This document shows, piece by piece, positions 33,500-43,097 of a stretch of DNA of 64,000 nt. Position 1 is the first letter of the stretch. Each line of letters starts with the position of its first letter. The translations under genes and the position numbers were made by a program. Source of the DNA: Pseudonocardia terrae (GTDB taxonomy: Bacteria; Actinomycetota; Actinomycetes; Mycobacteriales; Pseudonocardiaceae); contig NZ_JAJTTE010000037.1 of the NCBI RefSeq assembly GCF_021343995.1, positions 1-64,000 of the forward strand, read 5' to 3'. Below the pieces are notes generated by a model. The model was not told where the DNA came from, made no database searches, and saw nothing but the letters and a program-made list of their open reading frames with translations.

Positions 33500-35697
33500 C
33501 TATCCCCGACTTCACGAAGGTGGACCTGGCCCCCGGTGCGGCGCCCACGGCCGACTGGGCCGGCGGTCCGGCGGGCTGGGAGGCCCCGGAGGGCATCGAG
33601 GTCAAGCCGTTCTACAGCGCGGCGGACACCGAGGGCCTGGACTTCCTGCGCACCTACCCGGGCATCACGCCGTACCTGCGCGGGCCGTACCCGACCATGT
33701 ACGCGAGCCAGCCGTGGACGATCCGCCAGTACGCGGGCTTCTCCACGGCCACCGAGTCCAACGCCTTCTACCGCCGAAACCTCGCGGCCGGGCAGAAGGG
33801 GCTGTCGATCGCGTTCGACCTGGCCACGCACCGCGGCTACGACTCGGACCACCCGCGCGTGGGCGGCGACGTCGGCATGGCGGGCGTCGCGATCGACTCG
33901 ATCTACGACATGCGGCAGCTGTTCGACGGCATCCCGCTGGACAAGATGTCGGTGTCCATGACGATGAACGGCGCGGTGCTCCCGGTGCTCGCGCTCTACA
34001 TCGTCGCGGCGGAGGAGCAGGGGGTGAAGCCGGAGCAGCTCGCGGGGACCATCCAGAACGACATCCTCAAGGAGTTCATGGTCCGCAACACCTACATCTA
34101 CCCGCCGCAGCCGAGCATGCGGATCATCTCGGACATCTTCGGCTACACGAGCCAGAAGATGCCGAAGTTCAACTCGATCTCGATCTCCGGGTACCACATC
34201 CAGGAGGCCGGGGCGACCAACGACCTCGAGCTCGCCTACACCCTGGCCGACGGCGTGGAGTACCTGCGGGCGGGCATCGACGCGGGTCTCGACGTGGACA
34301 AGTTCGCGCCGCGGCTGAGCTTCTTCTGGGCCATCGGCATGAACTTCTTCATGGAGGTCGCCAAGATGCGGGCCGCGCGCCTGCTCTGGTCGAAGCTCGT
34401 GAACCAGTTCTCGCCGAAGAACCCGAAGTCGCTGTCGCTGCGCACGCACTCGCAGACGTCGGGCTGGTCGCTGGCGGCGCAGGACGTCTACAACAACGTC
34501 GTCCGCACCTGCATCGAGGCGATGGCGGCCACGCAGGGCCACACCCAGTCGCTGCACACGAACTCGCTCGACGAGGCGCTGGCGCTGCCCACCGACTTCT
34601 CGGCACGCATCGCCCGCAACACCCAGCTGCTGCTGCAGCAGGAGTCCGGCACCACGAAGGTCATCGACCCGTGGGGCGGCTCGTACTACGTCGAGAAGCT
34701 CACCTACGACCTGGCCCGCCGGGCGTGGGGGCACATCGCCGAGGTCGAGAAGGCCGGCGGCATGGCCCGGGCGATCGACGCCGGCATCCCGAAGCTGCGT
34801 GTCGAGGAGGCCGCGGCCCGCACCCAGGCCCGCATCGACTCCGGCCGCCAGCCGGTGATCGGCGTGAACAAGTACGTGGTCGACTCCGACGAGGTCGTCG
34901 AGGTCCTCAAGGTCGACAACGCGCAGGTGCGCCGCGAGCAGATCGAGAAGCTCGAGCGGCTGCGCGCCGAGCGGGACTCCCGCGAGGTCGACGCGGCGCT
35001 GGAGAAGCTGACGAACTCGGCGTCGGCCATCGCCGAGGGCGCCGAGCGCGGCTTCGACCAGAACCTGCTGGCCCTGGCCGTCGACGCCGCCCGCGTGAAG
35101 GCCACGGTCGGCGAGATCTCCGACGCGCTGGAGAAGGTGTTCGGGCGGCACTCCGGCCAGATCAGGATCATCTCCGGCGTGTACTCCGAGGAGGCCGGGG
35201 CCAGCCCGGCGATCACCCGTGCCCGCGAGCTCGTCGCCGGGTTCGCCGAGGAGGAGGGCCGCCAGCCCCGCATCCTCGTCGCCAAGATGGGCCAGGACGG
35301 GCACGACCGCGGCCAGAAGGTGATCGCGACGGCGTTCGCCGACCTGGGCTTCGACGTCGACGTGGGCCCGCTGTTCCAGACCCCGGCCGAGGTGGCGCGG
35401 CAGGCCGCCGAGGCCGACGTCCACGTCGTCGGGGCCAGCTCCCTCGCCGCCGGGCACCTCACGCTGGTGCCCGAGCTGAAGGAGGAGCTGGCGAAGCTGG
35501 GCCGCGAGGACATCATGGTCGTCGTGGGCGGCGTGATCCCGCCGGCCGACGTGCCGCAGCTGATCGACATGGGCGCCGCGGCGGTGTTCCCGCCCGGCAC
35601 CGTGATCGCGGAGTCGGCCGTCGAGCTGCTGGGCAAGCTGTCGGCGGCGCTGGGGCACGGGGAGCACGCGGAGGCCGGGTCGGAGCACGGCGACTGA
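33496..35697 (+). CDS. mutB: methylmalonyl-CoA mutase large (alpha) subunit
   Basis: This 733-residue catalytic subunit has the substrate channel segment ([38 protein letters not shown]), the active-site segments [11 protein letters not shown] and [20 protein letters not shown], and the C-terminal B12 domain with the base-off ligand His in [11 protein letters not shown] followed by [12 protein letters not shown]. Length is that of the family. It overlaps mutA and meaB by a few bases. Confidence 0.98.
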   Translation: MTIPDFTKVDLAPGAAPTADWAGGPAGWEAPEGIEVKPFYSAADTEGLDFLRTYPGITPYLRGPYPTMYASQPWTIRQYAGFSTATESNAFYRRNLAAGQKGLSIAFDLATHRGYDSDHPRVGGDVGMAGVAIDSIYDMRQLFDGIPLDKMSVSMTMNGAVLPVLALYIVAAEEQGVKPEQLAGTIQNDILKEFMVRNTYIYPPQPSMRIISDIFGYTSQKMPKFNSISISGYHIQEAGATNDLELAYTLADGVEYLRAGIDAGLDVDKFAPRLSFFWAIGMNFFMEVAKMRAARLLWSKLVNQFSPKNPKSLSLRTHSQTSGWSLAAQDVYNNVVRTCIEAMAATQGHTQSLHTNSLDEALALPTDFSARIARNTQLLLQQESGTTKVIDPWGGSYYVEKLTYDLARRAWGHIAEVEKAGGMARAIDAGIPKLRVEEAAARTQARIDSGRQPVIGVNKYVVDSDEVVEVLKVDNAQVRREQIEKLERLRAERDSREVDAALEKLTNSASAIAEGAERGFDQNLLALAVDAARVKATVGEISDALEKVFGRHSGQIRIISGVYSEEAGASPAITRARELVAGFAEEEGRQPRILVAKMGQDGHDRGQKVIATAFADLGFDVDVGPLFQTPAEVARQAAEADVHVVGASSLAAGHLTLVPELKEELAKLGREDIMVVVGGVIPPADVPQLIDMGAAAVFPPGTVIAESAVELLGKLSAALGHGEHAEAGSEHGD

Positions 35698-36680
35698 TGC
35701 CCCGCAAGCCGCCGGACGTCCCGACGCTCGCCAAGGGCGTGCTCGACGGCAACCGCACGGTCCTGGCCCGTGCGATCACGCTCGTCGAGTCGAACCGCGC
35801 CGACCACCGGCAGGCGGCCCAGCAGCTGCTCCTGGAGCTGCAGCCGCACGCCGGTGGCGCGACCCGGGTCGGGATCTCCGGCGTGCCCGGGGTCGGGAAG
35901 TCGACCTTCATCGAGGCGCTCGGCACCCGGCTGACGGGGGAGGGGCACAAGGTCGCGGTCCTGGCCGTCGACCCGTCGTCCACCCGGACGAAGGGGTCGA
36001 TCCTGGGCGACAAGACCCGGATGGCCGCCCTCGCCGTCGACGACAACGCGTTCATCCGGCCCTCGCCGAGCGCCGGCACGCTCGGCGGGGTCGCCCGGCG
36101 CACCCGCGAGACGATGGTGCTGATGGAGGCCGCCGGCTACGACGTCGTGCTGGTCGAGACGGTCGGCGTGGGCCAGTCCGAGGTCACCGTGGCCGGGATG
36201 GTCGACACCTTCCTGTTCCTCACCATCGCCCGCACCGGCGACCAGCTGCAGGGGATCAAGAAGGGGATCCTGGAGCTGGCCGACGTCGTCGCCGTGAACA
36301 AGGCCGACGGGCCGCACGAGCGGGAGGCGAAGGCCGCGGCCCGCGACCTCGCCGGTGCCCTGCACATGATGGCTCCGTCGAGCGAGCACTGGCGGCCCAA
36401 GGTGCTCTCCTGCAGCGCGCAGACCGGGAAGGGCCTCGACAAGGTGTGGGGCACGGTCCTCGAGCACCGCGCCGCGCTGGAGAAGGCCGGTGCGCTCGCG
36501 TCGCGCCGCGCCGACCAGCAGGTCGAGTGGATGTGGGCGATGGTCCGCGACCAGTTGATGGACCGGCTGACCGGCGATCCCGGGGTGAAGGAGCGGCTGC
36601 CCGCGCTGACCGACGAGGTCCGTACCGGGGAGCTGACGCCGACGCTCGCGGCGCAGGAGATCCTCGACCTGCTGGGCTGA
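35697..36680 (+). CDS. meaB: MeaB/ArgK GTPase chaperone of methylmalonyl-CoA mutase
   Basis: This 327-residue G3E-type GTPase has Walker A GVPGVGKST, AVDPSSTRTKGSILGDKTRM, the ETVGVGQSE switch, and NKADG as the guanine motif. MeaB protects the mutase and gates exchange of inactivated cobalamin. It starts on the last base of the mutB stop (TGATG), so it is translationally coupled to its client. Confidence 0.97.
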   Translation: MPRKPPDVPTLAKGVLDGNRTVLARAITLVESNRADHRQAAQQLLLELQPHAGGATRVGISGVPGVGKSTFIEALGTRLTGEGHKVAVLAVDPSSTRTKGSILGDKTRMAALAVDDNAFIRPSPSAGTLGGVARRTRETMVLMEAAGYDVVLVETVGVGQSEVTVAGMVDTFLFLTIARTGDQLQGIKKGILELADVVAVNKADGPHEREAKAAARDLAGALHMMAPSSEHWRPKVLSCSAQTGKGLDKVWGTVLEHRAALEKAGALASRRADQQVEWMWAMVRDQLMDRLTGDPGVKERLPALTDEVRTGELTPTLAAQEILDLLG

Positions 36681-36800
36681 CGGCCGCGCGGCCGGGCCGA
36701 GGTCCTCGGGGTCCGTGGCGTCATCGGGGTCGCCGGAGTCGCCCCGGACGCGCCGGGACCCGGACGAGACAGGCGGCGCAGGTCGGCGCATGCTGGGGGC

Positions 36801-37904
36801 GTGACGGACCTGGCGGGGCGAGCCCGGGAGCGCGCGCAGGCGCATCCCGGCGACGCCCCGCGTCCGGACGGGACCGCGGCCGAGGCGGGCTCGTCCCCCG
36901 ACGCGGACACCCGGCCCACCCGGTCGGACGCTCCCACCCCGTCCGACGCCCCCACCCCGTCCGACGCCCCGACCGTCCGGCTCACCTCCGCCGGGGAGCC
37001 GCGGCCCTACGGCCGGCACGGCACGTGGCTGCTGGTCAAGCGGACCGTTGTGCGGGCCTGGGACGACAACATCTTCAGCGAGTCCGCGGCGGCCGCCTTC
37101 TGGCAGACGCTGTCGCTGCCGCCGCTGCTCCTGGGGCTGCTGGGCAGCCTCGGTTACATCGGCGGCTGGTTCGGCCCCGACACCATCGGCCTCGCGGAGC
37201 AGCAGATCCTGCGCGGCGCGTCCACGGTCTTCAGCCGCAACGTCGTCGAGGAGATCATCGCGCCGACGGTCTCGACGCTGCTCACCACCGGCCGCAGCGA
37301 GCTGGTGTCGCTGGGCTTCGTGATCTCGCTGTGGTCCGGGTCGTCGGCCATGTCGTCGTTCGTCGACGCGATCACCCGGGCGCACGACCAGTACGGTGTC
37401 CGCAACCCCGTCTGGCAGCGGATCCTGGCACTGCTCATGTACCTCGTCGCGCTGACCGGCGGGATCATCTCCCTGCCGCTGCTGGCCCTCGGACCGGACC
37501 GGGTGCCGAAGCTGCTCCCGGCGTCGTGGCAGGACCCGGCGGTCACGTTGATCGGCTGGCTGTACTACCCGGTGCTCGGGTTCGTGCTGGTCTTCGCGCT
37601 GACCACGCTCTACAAGCTCGCGCTCCCGGCCAAACCGCCGTGGCACCGCGGACTTCCGGGCGCGCTGCTCGCGGCCGTGGTGTTCCTGGCCGGGGTCACC
37701 GGGCTGCGGGTCTACATCAGCTGGCTCACCACCACCGGCTACACCTACGGCGCCCTCGCCGCGCCCATCGCCTTCCTGCTCGCCGCGTTCTTCATCGGGT
37801 TCGCCATCGTGCTGGGCGCCCACTTCAACGCCGCGGTGCAGCACTACTGGCCGAAGCGCCTCAAGGACCGCCGCAACGTGGTGCCCCAGCCACCACTCCC
37901 GTAA
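36801..37904 (+). CDS. YihY/BrkB-family membrane protein
   Basis: This 367-residue protein has a cytoplasmic N-terminal tail of about 75 residues with a short tandem repeat (TPSDAP three times), then six membrane helices. Family landmarks are VVRAWDDNIFSESAAAAFWQTLSLPPLLLG, WSGSSAMSSFVDAITRAHD, YKLALPAKPPWHRGLPGALLA, and the end LLAAFFIGFAIVLGAHFNAAVQHYW. Members were formerly called RNase BN; the actual function is not established. GTG start by domain layout. Confidence 0.9.
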   Translation: MTDLAGRARERAQAHPGDAPRPDGTAAEAGSSPDADTRPTRSDAPTPSDAPTPSDAPTVRLTSAGEPRPYGRHGTWLLVKRTVVRAWDDNIFSESAAAAFWQTLSLPPLLLGLLGSLGYIGGWFGPDTIGLAEQQILRGASTVFSRNVVEEIIAPTVSTLLTTGRSELVSLGFVISLWSGSSAMSSFVDAITRAHDQYGVRNPVWQRILALLMYLVALTGGIISLPLLALGPDRVPKLLPASWQDPAVTLIGWLYYPVLGFVLVFALTTLYKLALPAKPPWHRGLPGALLAAVVFLAGVTGLRVYISWLTTTGYTYGALAAPIAFLLAAFFIGFAIVLGAHFNAAVQHYWPKRLKDRRNVVPQPPLP

Positions 37905-37961
37905 CGCTCCCGAGATCGGCTCCGAACGCCCGCGGTCGACGACGACCACGGAGGTGTCCGC

Positions 37962-38384
37962 GTGCTGACCCCGGGCGAGACGAAGGACCTGATGCGGCGC
38001 TTCGAGGCCGCCATGAACGAGCGCCGGCTCGACGACCTCGACGCGATCGTCGCGCCGGACGTCGTGCGGCACTGCGAGGCGACGCCCGGAGTCGTCGTCA
38101 CGAACCTGGAGCAGTTCAAGGACTTCCTGCGGTTCGACACCACGGTCTTCCCGGACAACAAGCAGACCTTCGAGCACATCGTCGTCGACGGGGACATGGT
38201 CGGGCTCTGGGCGACGTACGAGGGGACACAGGAAGGCGACTTCGGCCCGTTCCCGGCGACGGGGAAGTACGCGAAGTTCAGCTTCGGATCCGTGTTCCGG
38301 CTGTCCGGTGGCCGGATCGCGGAGTGGTGGATCACCTGGGACAACACGGCGGTCCTCCGGCAGCTCGGGCATCTACCGGGCTGA
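37962..38384 (+). CDS. SnoaL-like (NTF2-fold) ester cyclase-type protein
   Basis: This 140-residue protein has the SnoaL fold: MRRFEAAMNERRLDDLDAIVAPDVVRHC, FKDFLRFDTTVFPD, VVDGDMVGLWATYEGTQEGDFGPFPATGKYAKFS, and GGRIAEWWITWDNTAVLRQLG. Such proteins include polyketide cyclases and many uncharacterised small enzymes. GTG start with GGAG 8 bases upstream. It is alone between two membrane protein genes, so the substrate is unknown. Confidence 0.88.
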   Translation: MLTPGETKDLMRRFEAAMNERRLDDLDAIVAPDVVRHCEATPGVVVTNLEQFKDFLRFDTTVFPDNKQTFEHIVVDGDMVGLWATYEGTQEGDFGPFPATGKYAKFSFGSVFRLSGGRIAEWWITWDNTAVLRQLGHLPG

Positions 38385-38416
38385 CAGGGGGCCGCGTCGG
38401 CGGCAGGATTCCCGCC

Positions 38417-40603
38417 ATGACCTCACCGGGGGCGTGGCTGCGCCGTCACGATCCCGGGCTGTCCGCGGTCCGGCGGGCCGCGCGCGTCACGATCGTCGCC
38501 TGCCTGGGCTTCTACGTGTGCCGGTACGTCCTCGGCGAGCCGGAGATGGCGGCGTACGCACTGTTCGGGGCGGTCGCGCTCGGCGCGCTCTCGCAGATCC
38601 CGGGCCCGCCGGCCCGGCGGGCGCGCACGCTCCTGGCGATGCTGCCCGTCGGCGCCGTGCTGATCACGCTCGGGACGCTGCTGTCCTTCGACCTCGTGGC
38701 CGCGACGGCCGGGATGTTCGTCCTCGGGTTCGCGGTCAGCTTCGTCGGTGTGGGCGGTCCGCGGCTGGTGGGGCTCGCCGCCGGCGCCCAGCTGCTCTAC
38801 ATCCTCCCGTGCTTCCCGCCGTTCGACCCGGGATCGCTGGGGTGGCGCATCGCCGGCTTCGCGATCGCCGTCGTGCTGCTGACGGCCGCCGAGCTGGTGC
38901 TGTGGCCCGACCGGAGCCCGCCGCCCTACACCGGCCGGCTGGCCGCGGCCGTCGACGGGCTGGCCGGATGCCTCGACGCGGTGGCCGACGCCTGGTCCGG
39001 CCGGGGCCCGAACCGGCTCGAGGCCCTGCTACCGGAGGCGGTCGACGCCGCCGATGCCCTCCGACCCTCGCGGCTCCCACCGGGCCAGGCGCCGGCCTCG
39101 GCGAGCCGCCGCGACCACGCCCTGGCCACGGCCGCCGGGACGGCGCGGCTGCTGCTCGGGCGCACCGCCGACCTCGCCCTGGCCGACGACCGCGAGGCCG
39201 CGGACCTGCCCGCCGCGGCGGCCCTGCTGCGCGTGGTGTCCGGCTGCGCCGCGGCCGCCGCCGCGTGGCTGCGCGGGGAGGGCGAGCTCCCCGACACCGA
39301 CCGCGTCGCCGAGGCGCTGCGCGAGTTCCGGGCGGCCCGCGAGGCGGTCCCGCCCGACGGCCTCCCGCCGGAACGGCTGCGGCTCGGGTCGATGGCGCTG
39401 CAGCTGGGGGAGTGGACGAAGACGCTGGTCACCGCGCTACGGGTGGCCGCGGGCGCGCCGATCCCGCCCGACCCGACGCCGGCCTCGGCCCGGCCCGGCG
39501 TGTTCTGGTTCGCCCACGAGCCGGGGTGGGCCCTGCTCTGGCACCGGGTGCGCGAGCACCTGACCCCGCGGTCCGTCTACTTCCAGGGCGCCCTGCGGCT
39601 TGCCGTGGCCCTCGCCGTCGCCCGACTGCTGGCCGGGGTCTTCGACCTCTCGCACGGGTTCTGGGTGCTGCTCACCATCCTCACCGTGCTCCGGACGACC
39701 GCGGCCGAGACCCGCGCCCTGCTGCGGCCGGCGCTGATCGGCACCACGATCGGCGCGCTCGTCGCGGCCGGTCTGCTGGTGCTCGGCGTGCCGTCGACGA
39801 CGTACGCGGTCCTGCTGCCCGTCGTCATGCTCGTCGGCTTCGCGGCCGGTCCGCTGCTCGGCCCCGGCTGGGCGCAGGCGCTGTTCACGCTCGTCATCTC
39901 GATGGTGTTCGCGCAGGTCAGCCCGGCGGACTGGCATCTCGCCGAGGCCCGGCTGCTCGACGTCGCCGTGGGCGCCGCGATCGGCGTGGTGATCGGCCTG
40001 ATCGCCTGGCCCCGGGGCGGGACCGGCGAGCTGCACCGCGCCGCGGCCGAGTTCCTCGCCGACTCCGCCGGCGTGGTCCGCGAGACGGTCCGGGTGGTCG
40101 CCGAGGGCGCCCGCCCCGCCGACGCCCTGCCCCGCTCCCGTCGCACCGGCCGGCTCGCCGAGGCCTCCTACGCGCTGTACCAGAGCGAACGGCACCCACG
40201 GCCGGGCGCGGTCGACTGGCAGGCGACCCTCGTGGCCGGGCACCACGCCGTGCGCGGTGCCGAGGCGCTGCTCCGCGAGTGCCCGACCGGCCGCCTGCTG
40301 ACCTGCGTCGGCCCGCTCGACCTCGCCGCGGCCGACGTCGCCGCCCGCTTCGAGCACGTCGCCCTCGGCCTCGCCCGCCGCGACCGCACGGCCCTGTCGG
40401 CGCCGACCCTCCCGGAGCCCGACCTCGACTGGCCCACCGACCTCGGCGTGGACCTCTTCCACCTCGCCGACCTGCGGGTCTGGCTCGACGGCCTGCGCGA
40501 CGACCTCTCCCGGGTCATGACGGCCCCGGCCGCCGAGCCCGTGTCCCCCGGCGCCGGCGTCCGCGTGCGGCTGGCCCGGATCGCGGACGGGGCGCCGGGC
40601 TGA
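38417..40603 (+). CDS. FUSC-family membrane protein (aromatic acid exporter-like)
   Basis: This 728-residue protein has two membrane blocks of five to six helices each (about 20-160 and 385-530) separated by a cytoplasmic helical domain, the layout of FUSC/YccS/AaeB proteins. The second block reads LSHGFWVLLTILTVLRTTAAETR, the FUSC hallmark, and GTTIGALVAAGLLVLGVPSTTYAVLLPVVML. A soluble helical C-terminus follows. Likely an efflux or membrane-stress protein; substrate unknown. Start at ATG 38417 by the onset of the first helix. Confidence 0.88.
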   Translation: MTSPGAWLRRHDPGLSAVRRAARVTIVACLGFYVCRYVLGEPEMAAYALFGAVALGALSQIPGPPARRARTLLAMLPVGAVLITLGTLLSFDLVAATAGMFVLGFAVSFVGVGGPRLVGLAAGAQLLYILPCFPPFDPGSLGWRIAGFAIAVVLLTAAELVLWPDRSPPPYTGRLAAAVDGLAGCLDAVADAWSGRGPNRLEALLPEAVDAADALRPSRLPPGQAPASASRRDHALATAAGTARLLLGRTADLALADDREAADLPAAAALLRVVSGCAAAAAAWLRGEGELPDTDRVAEALREFRAAREAVPPDGLPPERLRLGSMALQLGEWTKTLVTALRVAAGAPIPPDPTPASARPGVFWFAHEPGWALLWHRVREHLTPRSVYFQGALRLAVALAVARLLAGVFDLSHGFWVLLTILTVLRTTAAETRALLRPALIGTTIGALVAAGLLVLGVPSTTYAVLLPVVMLVGFAAGPLLGPGWAQALFTLVISMVFAQVSPADWHLAEARLLDVAVGAAIGVVIGLIAWPRGGTGELHRAAAEFLADSAGVVRETVRVVAEGARPADALPRSRRTGRLAEASYALYQSERHPRPGAVDWQATLVAGHHAVRGAEALLRECPTGRLLTCVGPLDLAAADVAARFEHVALGLARRDRTALSAPTLPEPDLDWPTDLGVDLFHLADLRVWLDGLRDDLSRVMTAPAAEPVSPGAGVRVRLARIADGAPG

Positions 40604-40624
40604 GGCCCGCCGGCTCGACCTCGC

Positions 40625-41338
40625 TCAGCCCCGGAACGCGGCGACGGCCGTGCCGAGCGCGCCCTGCAGCAGTGCCGCTTCGGAGGGCAGCGTGAGCCAG
40701 GTGAAGCCGAGCTCGCGGAAGATCGGGGCCCAGGCCGGGGCGCCGCAGTAGACCCCCACCGGCATGCCCGCCTCCCGGCACCGCGCGGTGACGGACCGGA
40801 GGAGGTCGCGGTACTCGTCGTCGTCGACCGGCGGGATCGCGGCCCGCCCCGAGCTCAGCGAGAGGTCCGACGGCCCGACGAAGATCGCGTCGACCCCCTC
40901 GACCTGCAGGATCGCCGGGAGGTCCTCCACCGCCGCCATGGTCTCGACCATGATCACGCAACGGCCCCGGGCGAGGACGTCCGCGCCGGTCCAGCCCACC
41001 CGCGTCGGACCGAAGCTGCGCACCCCGGCCGGCGGGTAGGCGCAGGCGGACGCCGCGGCCGCGGCCTCCGCGGCGGAGTCGACGAGCGGGACGATCACGC
41101 CGTCGGCCCCGCGGTCCAGGGCCCGCGCGATCGCATGCGGCGCGTTGTGCGGCACCCGGACCAGGGTGGGCACGCCGCGGAGCGCCTGGAGCGAGGCGAG
41201 CAGGAAGTCGTCGTCGAGGAGGCCGTGCTGGGCGTCGAGGCAGACCAGGTCCACGCCCGAGGAGCCGACGATCTCGGCCGTGGTGGGGGAGGGCAGCTGG
41301 CACCAGCCGGCGACGGCGCCGTCGAAGGAGAGGCTCAT
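40625..41338 (-). CDS. HpcH/HpaI-family aldolase
   Basis: This 237-residue class II aldolase of the HpcH/HpaI family has GSSGVDLVCLDAQHGLLD with the catalytic His, LVRVPHN with the substrate Arg, the metal-binding Glu in MVETMAAVEDLPAI and Asp in FVGPSDLSLSSG. It should cleave or form 2-keto-4-hydroxy acids, as in homoprotocatechuate or sugar-acid breakdown. It converges with the FUSC gene across a 21-base gap and its start codon lies back to back with a candidate ATG of the next gene. Confidence 0.92.
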   Translation of the reverse strand: MSLSFDGAVAGWCQLPSPTTAEIVGSSGVDLVCLDAQHGLLDDDFLLASLQALRGVPTLVRVPHNAPHAIARALDRGADGVIVPLVDSAAEAAAAASACAYPPAGVRSFGPTRVGWTGADVLARGRCVIMVETMAAVEDLPAILQVEGVDAIFVGPSDLSLSSGRAAIPPVDDDEYRDLLRSVTARCREAGMPVGVYCGAPAWAPIFRELGFTWLTLPSEAALLQGALGTAVAAFRG

Positions 41339-41405
41339 GACCCCTGACCCTGCCCGCTCGGCGCGCCTCGCGGGAAGCGGGGCGCGGCCACCGTACGGTC
41401 ACGCG

Positions 41406-42200
41406 GTGCTCGGGGTCAGTCACGCCACGTCCGGAGCGGCCCTCGGGCTCGCGGTCGCGGGGCTCGCCCCGCAGGTCGTCGGCACGTCCCCGACCGCGGG
41501 CACGATCCTGACCTTCGCCGGGGTCACGGCCGGGGCGGCCCTCCTGCCCGATCTCGACCACCCGTCGTCGACGGCGAGCCGCCGGTTCTCCTGGGCCTCC
41601 TGGCTCGCCGCGCACGCCGTCCGGCCGCTGTCGGCGCTGGTCTTCCGGCTCACCCGCGGCCCGCGGGACACCGGGCGCGGCACGCACCGCGGGCTGACCC
41701 ACACGCTCGCGGGGGCGCTGTTCCTCGCCGCGGCCGTCGGGGTGGCGAGCGCGCGCTGGGGCACCCCGGTCACCGCGGGCGTGCTGTTCGTCTGCCTCGC
41801 GCTGGCGATCAAGGGGCTCGACGGCCTGGTGCCCGGCCCGCCCTCGCTGGTCATCGCCGCCGGGCTGACCTGGCTGGCCGAGGAACGGCTCCCCGGTGGC
41901 ACGGCCGGTACCGCGGGCTGGCTCGGCCTCGCGGTCGGGCTCGGGATGCTGGTGCACTCGCTGGGCGACGCCGTCACCGAGTCCGGCGCCCCGTTGCTGT
42001 GGCCCCTGCCGATCGGCGGCCGGAACTGGTACCCGATCGGCAGCCCGCGGCCGCTGCGGTTCCGGGCGGGCGGGCGCGTGGAGGCCCTGCTGGTGGCGCC
42101 GCTGCTCACCCTCGGCACCCTGGCACTGGCGGTCTACGTGGTGCCCGGGGCGCTCGACGTCGTGCTGGCCCTGCGCGCCCGCCTCCTCGCGGGCGGATGA
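41406..42200 (+). CDS. YdjM-like membrane-bound metal-dependent hydrolase family protein
   Basis: This 264-residue protein begins LGVSHATSGAALGLAVAG and has LLPDLDHPSST, HRGLTHTLAGALF and GMLVHSLGDAVTESGAPLLWPLPIG, the His/Asp constellation of the LexA-regulated inner-membrane YdjM family. Five to six membrane helices are visible. The GTG at 41406 fits the family N-terminus; an in-frame ATG at 41337 with a good AAGGAG also exists and would overlap the divergent aldolase start. The hydrolase activity is by family name only. The stop overlaps the next gene. Confidence 0.85.
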   Translation: MLGVSHATSGAALGLAVAGLAPQVVGTSPTAGTILTFAGVTAGAALLPDLDHPSSTASRRFSWASWLAAHAVRPLSALVFRLTRGPRDTGRGTHRGLTHTLAGALFLAAAVGVASARWGTPVTAGVLFVCLALAIKGLDGLVPGPPSLVIAAGLTWLAEERLPGGTAGTAGWLGLAVGLGMLVHSLGDAVTESGAPLLWPLPIGGRNWYPIGSPRPLRFRAGGRVEALLVAPLLTLGTLALAVYVVPGALDVVLALRARLLAGG

Positions 42201-43009
42201 TGGTCGACGTGAGCGACTGGAGCCTGCCCGCCCGGCCCGTGATCGGGATCCTGCACCCCGGGGCCATGGGTGCCGCCCTCGGCTCGGCGCTGAAGGCCAG
42301 GGCCGGCGCCGTGATCTGGGCCGATGCGGGCCGTTCCCGGGCGACGTCGAAGCGCGCGGAGCTGGCCGACCTGATCGCCGTGCCGGACGTCGGGGAGCTG
42401 GCCCGCCGCGCCCACGTCGTGATCTCGATCTGCCCGCCCGGTGCGGCGCGCGAGGTGGCCGAGCAGGTGGCCGAGGCCGTCGCCGGGCAGGACCGCACGC
42501 CGCTGTACGTCGACGCGAACGCCGTCTCGCCGGCCACGGTCACGGGGATCGGCGGCCTGTTCCCCGACGGGTCCGTGGTCGACGGGGCCGTGATCGGGCC
42601 GCCGGCGTGGGAGGCGGGCACCACGGTGCTGTGGCTCTCGGGGCCGCACGCGACGACGGTCGAGGCGCTGTTCGCCGGGACCCCCTTCGCGGCCCGCACC
42701 CTCGGGGCCGAGCTGGGCACCGCGAGCGCGCTCAAGGCCTGCTTCGCCCTGCAGAGCAAGGCGTTGCCCGCGATCTGGCTGGCGCTCGACGAGGCCGCCC
42801 GCACCCTCGGCGTCGACGGCCCGCTGCGCGCGGAGCTGGCCCGGACCGGCGTCGACTACCCGACCGAGCTGGCCGCGGTGTCGGCGCGTGCGAAGGAGAA
42901 GGGCTGGCGGTGGGTCGCGGAGATGGAGGAGGCCGCCGACGCCCTGGCCGCGGCCGGGGTGCCCGAGGGCTTCTCCCGCGCCGCGGCCGAGATGTACCGG
43001 CGCGCCTGA
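42197..43009 (+). CDS. NAD(P)-binding dehydrogenase with DUF1932 domain
   Basis: This 270-residue protein has a Rossmann N-terminus (PVIGILHPGAMGAALGSALKA), the CPPGAAREVAEQVAEAV region and a C-terminal helical DUF1932-type domain (TASALKACFALQSKALPAIWLALDEAARTLGV). It belongs to the 6-phosphogluconate/3-hydroxyisobutyrate dehydrogenase superfamily, but the usual catalytic Lys region is replaced by the DUF1932 form. The start overlaps the previous stop (ATGATG; the second ATG is possible). Confidence 0.88.
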   Translation: MMVDVSDWSLPARPVIGILHPGAMGAALGSALKARAGAVIWADAGRSRATSKRAELADLIAVPDVGELARRAHVVISICPPGAAREVAEQVAEAVAGQDRTPLYVDANAVSPATVTGIGGLFPDGSVVDGAVIGPPAWEAGTTVLWLSGPHATTVEALFAGTPFAARTLGAELGTASALKACFALQSKALPAIWLALDEAARTLGVDGPLRAELARTGVDYPTELAAVSARAKEKGWRWVAEMEEAADALAAAGVPEGFSRAAAEMYRRA

Positions 43010-43096
43010 ACTCCCGGCTCGGGCGTCCAGAGCTCCCGAGTCGCGGGTTCGTAGCTCCCGACTCGCGGGTTTCGTAGCCCCGGACTCGCGGGGCGG
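43010..43096. repeat. imperfect 22-23-base tandem repeat between convergent genes
   Basis: Three to four imperfect units are visible: 43031-43052, 43053-43075 and 43076-43096, with a weaker one at about 43010-43030. The common core is AGCTCCCGACTCGCGGGTT. Each core holds the self-complementary CCCGACTCGCGGG, so each unit could form a short hairpin. It fills the space between the dehydrogenase stop and the ferredoxin-reductase stop. Confidence 0.8.
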
Positions 43097-43097
43097 G

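Noticed and set aside
34704-38372. 1222-residue minus-strand open frame opposite mutB/meaB/YihY
   Set aside because: A GC-rich shadow: the plus strand has three recognised genes with motifs throughout, and the shadow has no family signature.
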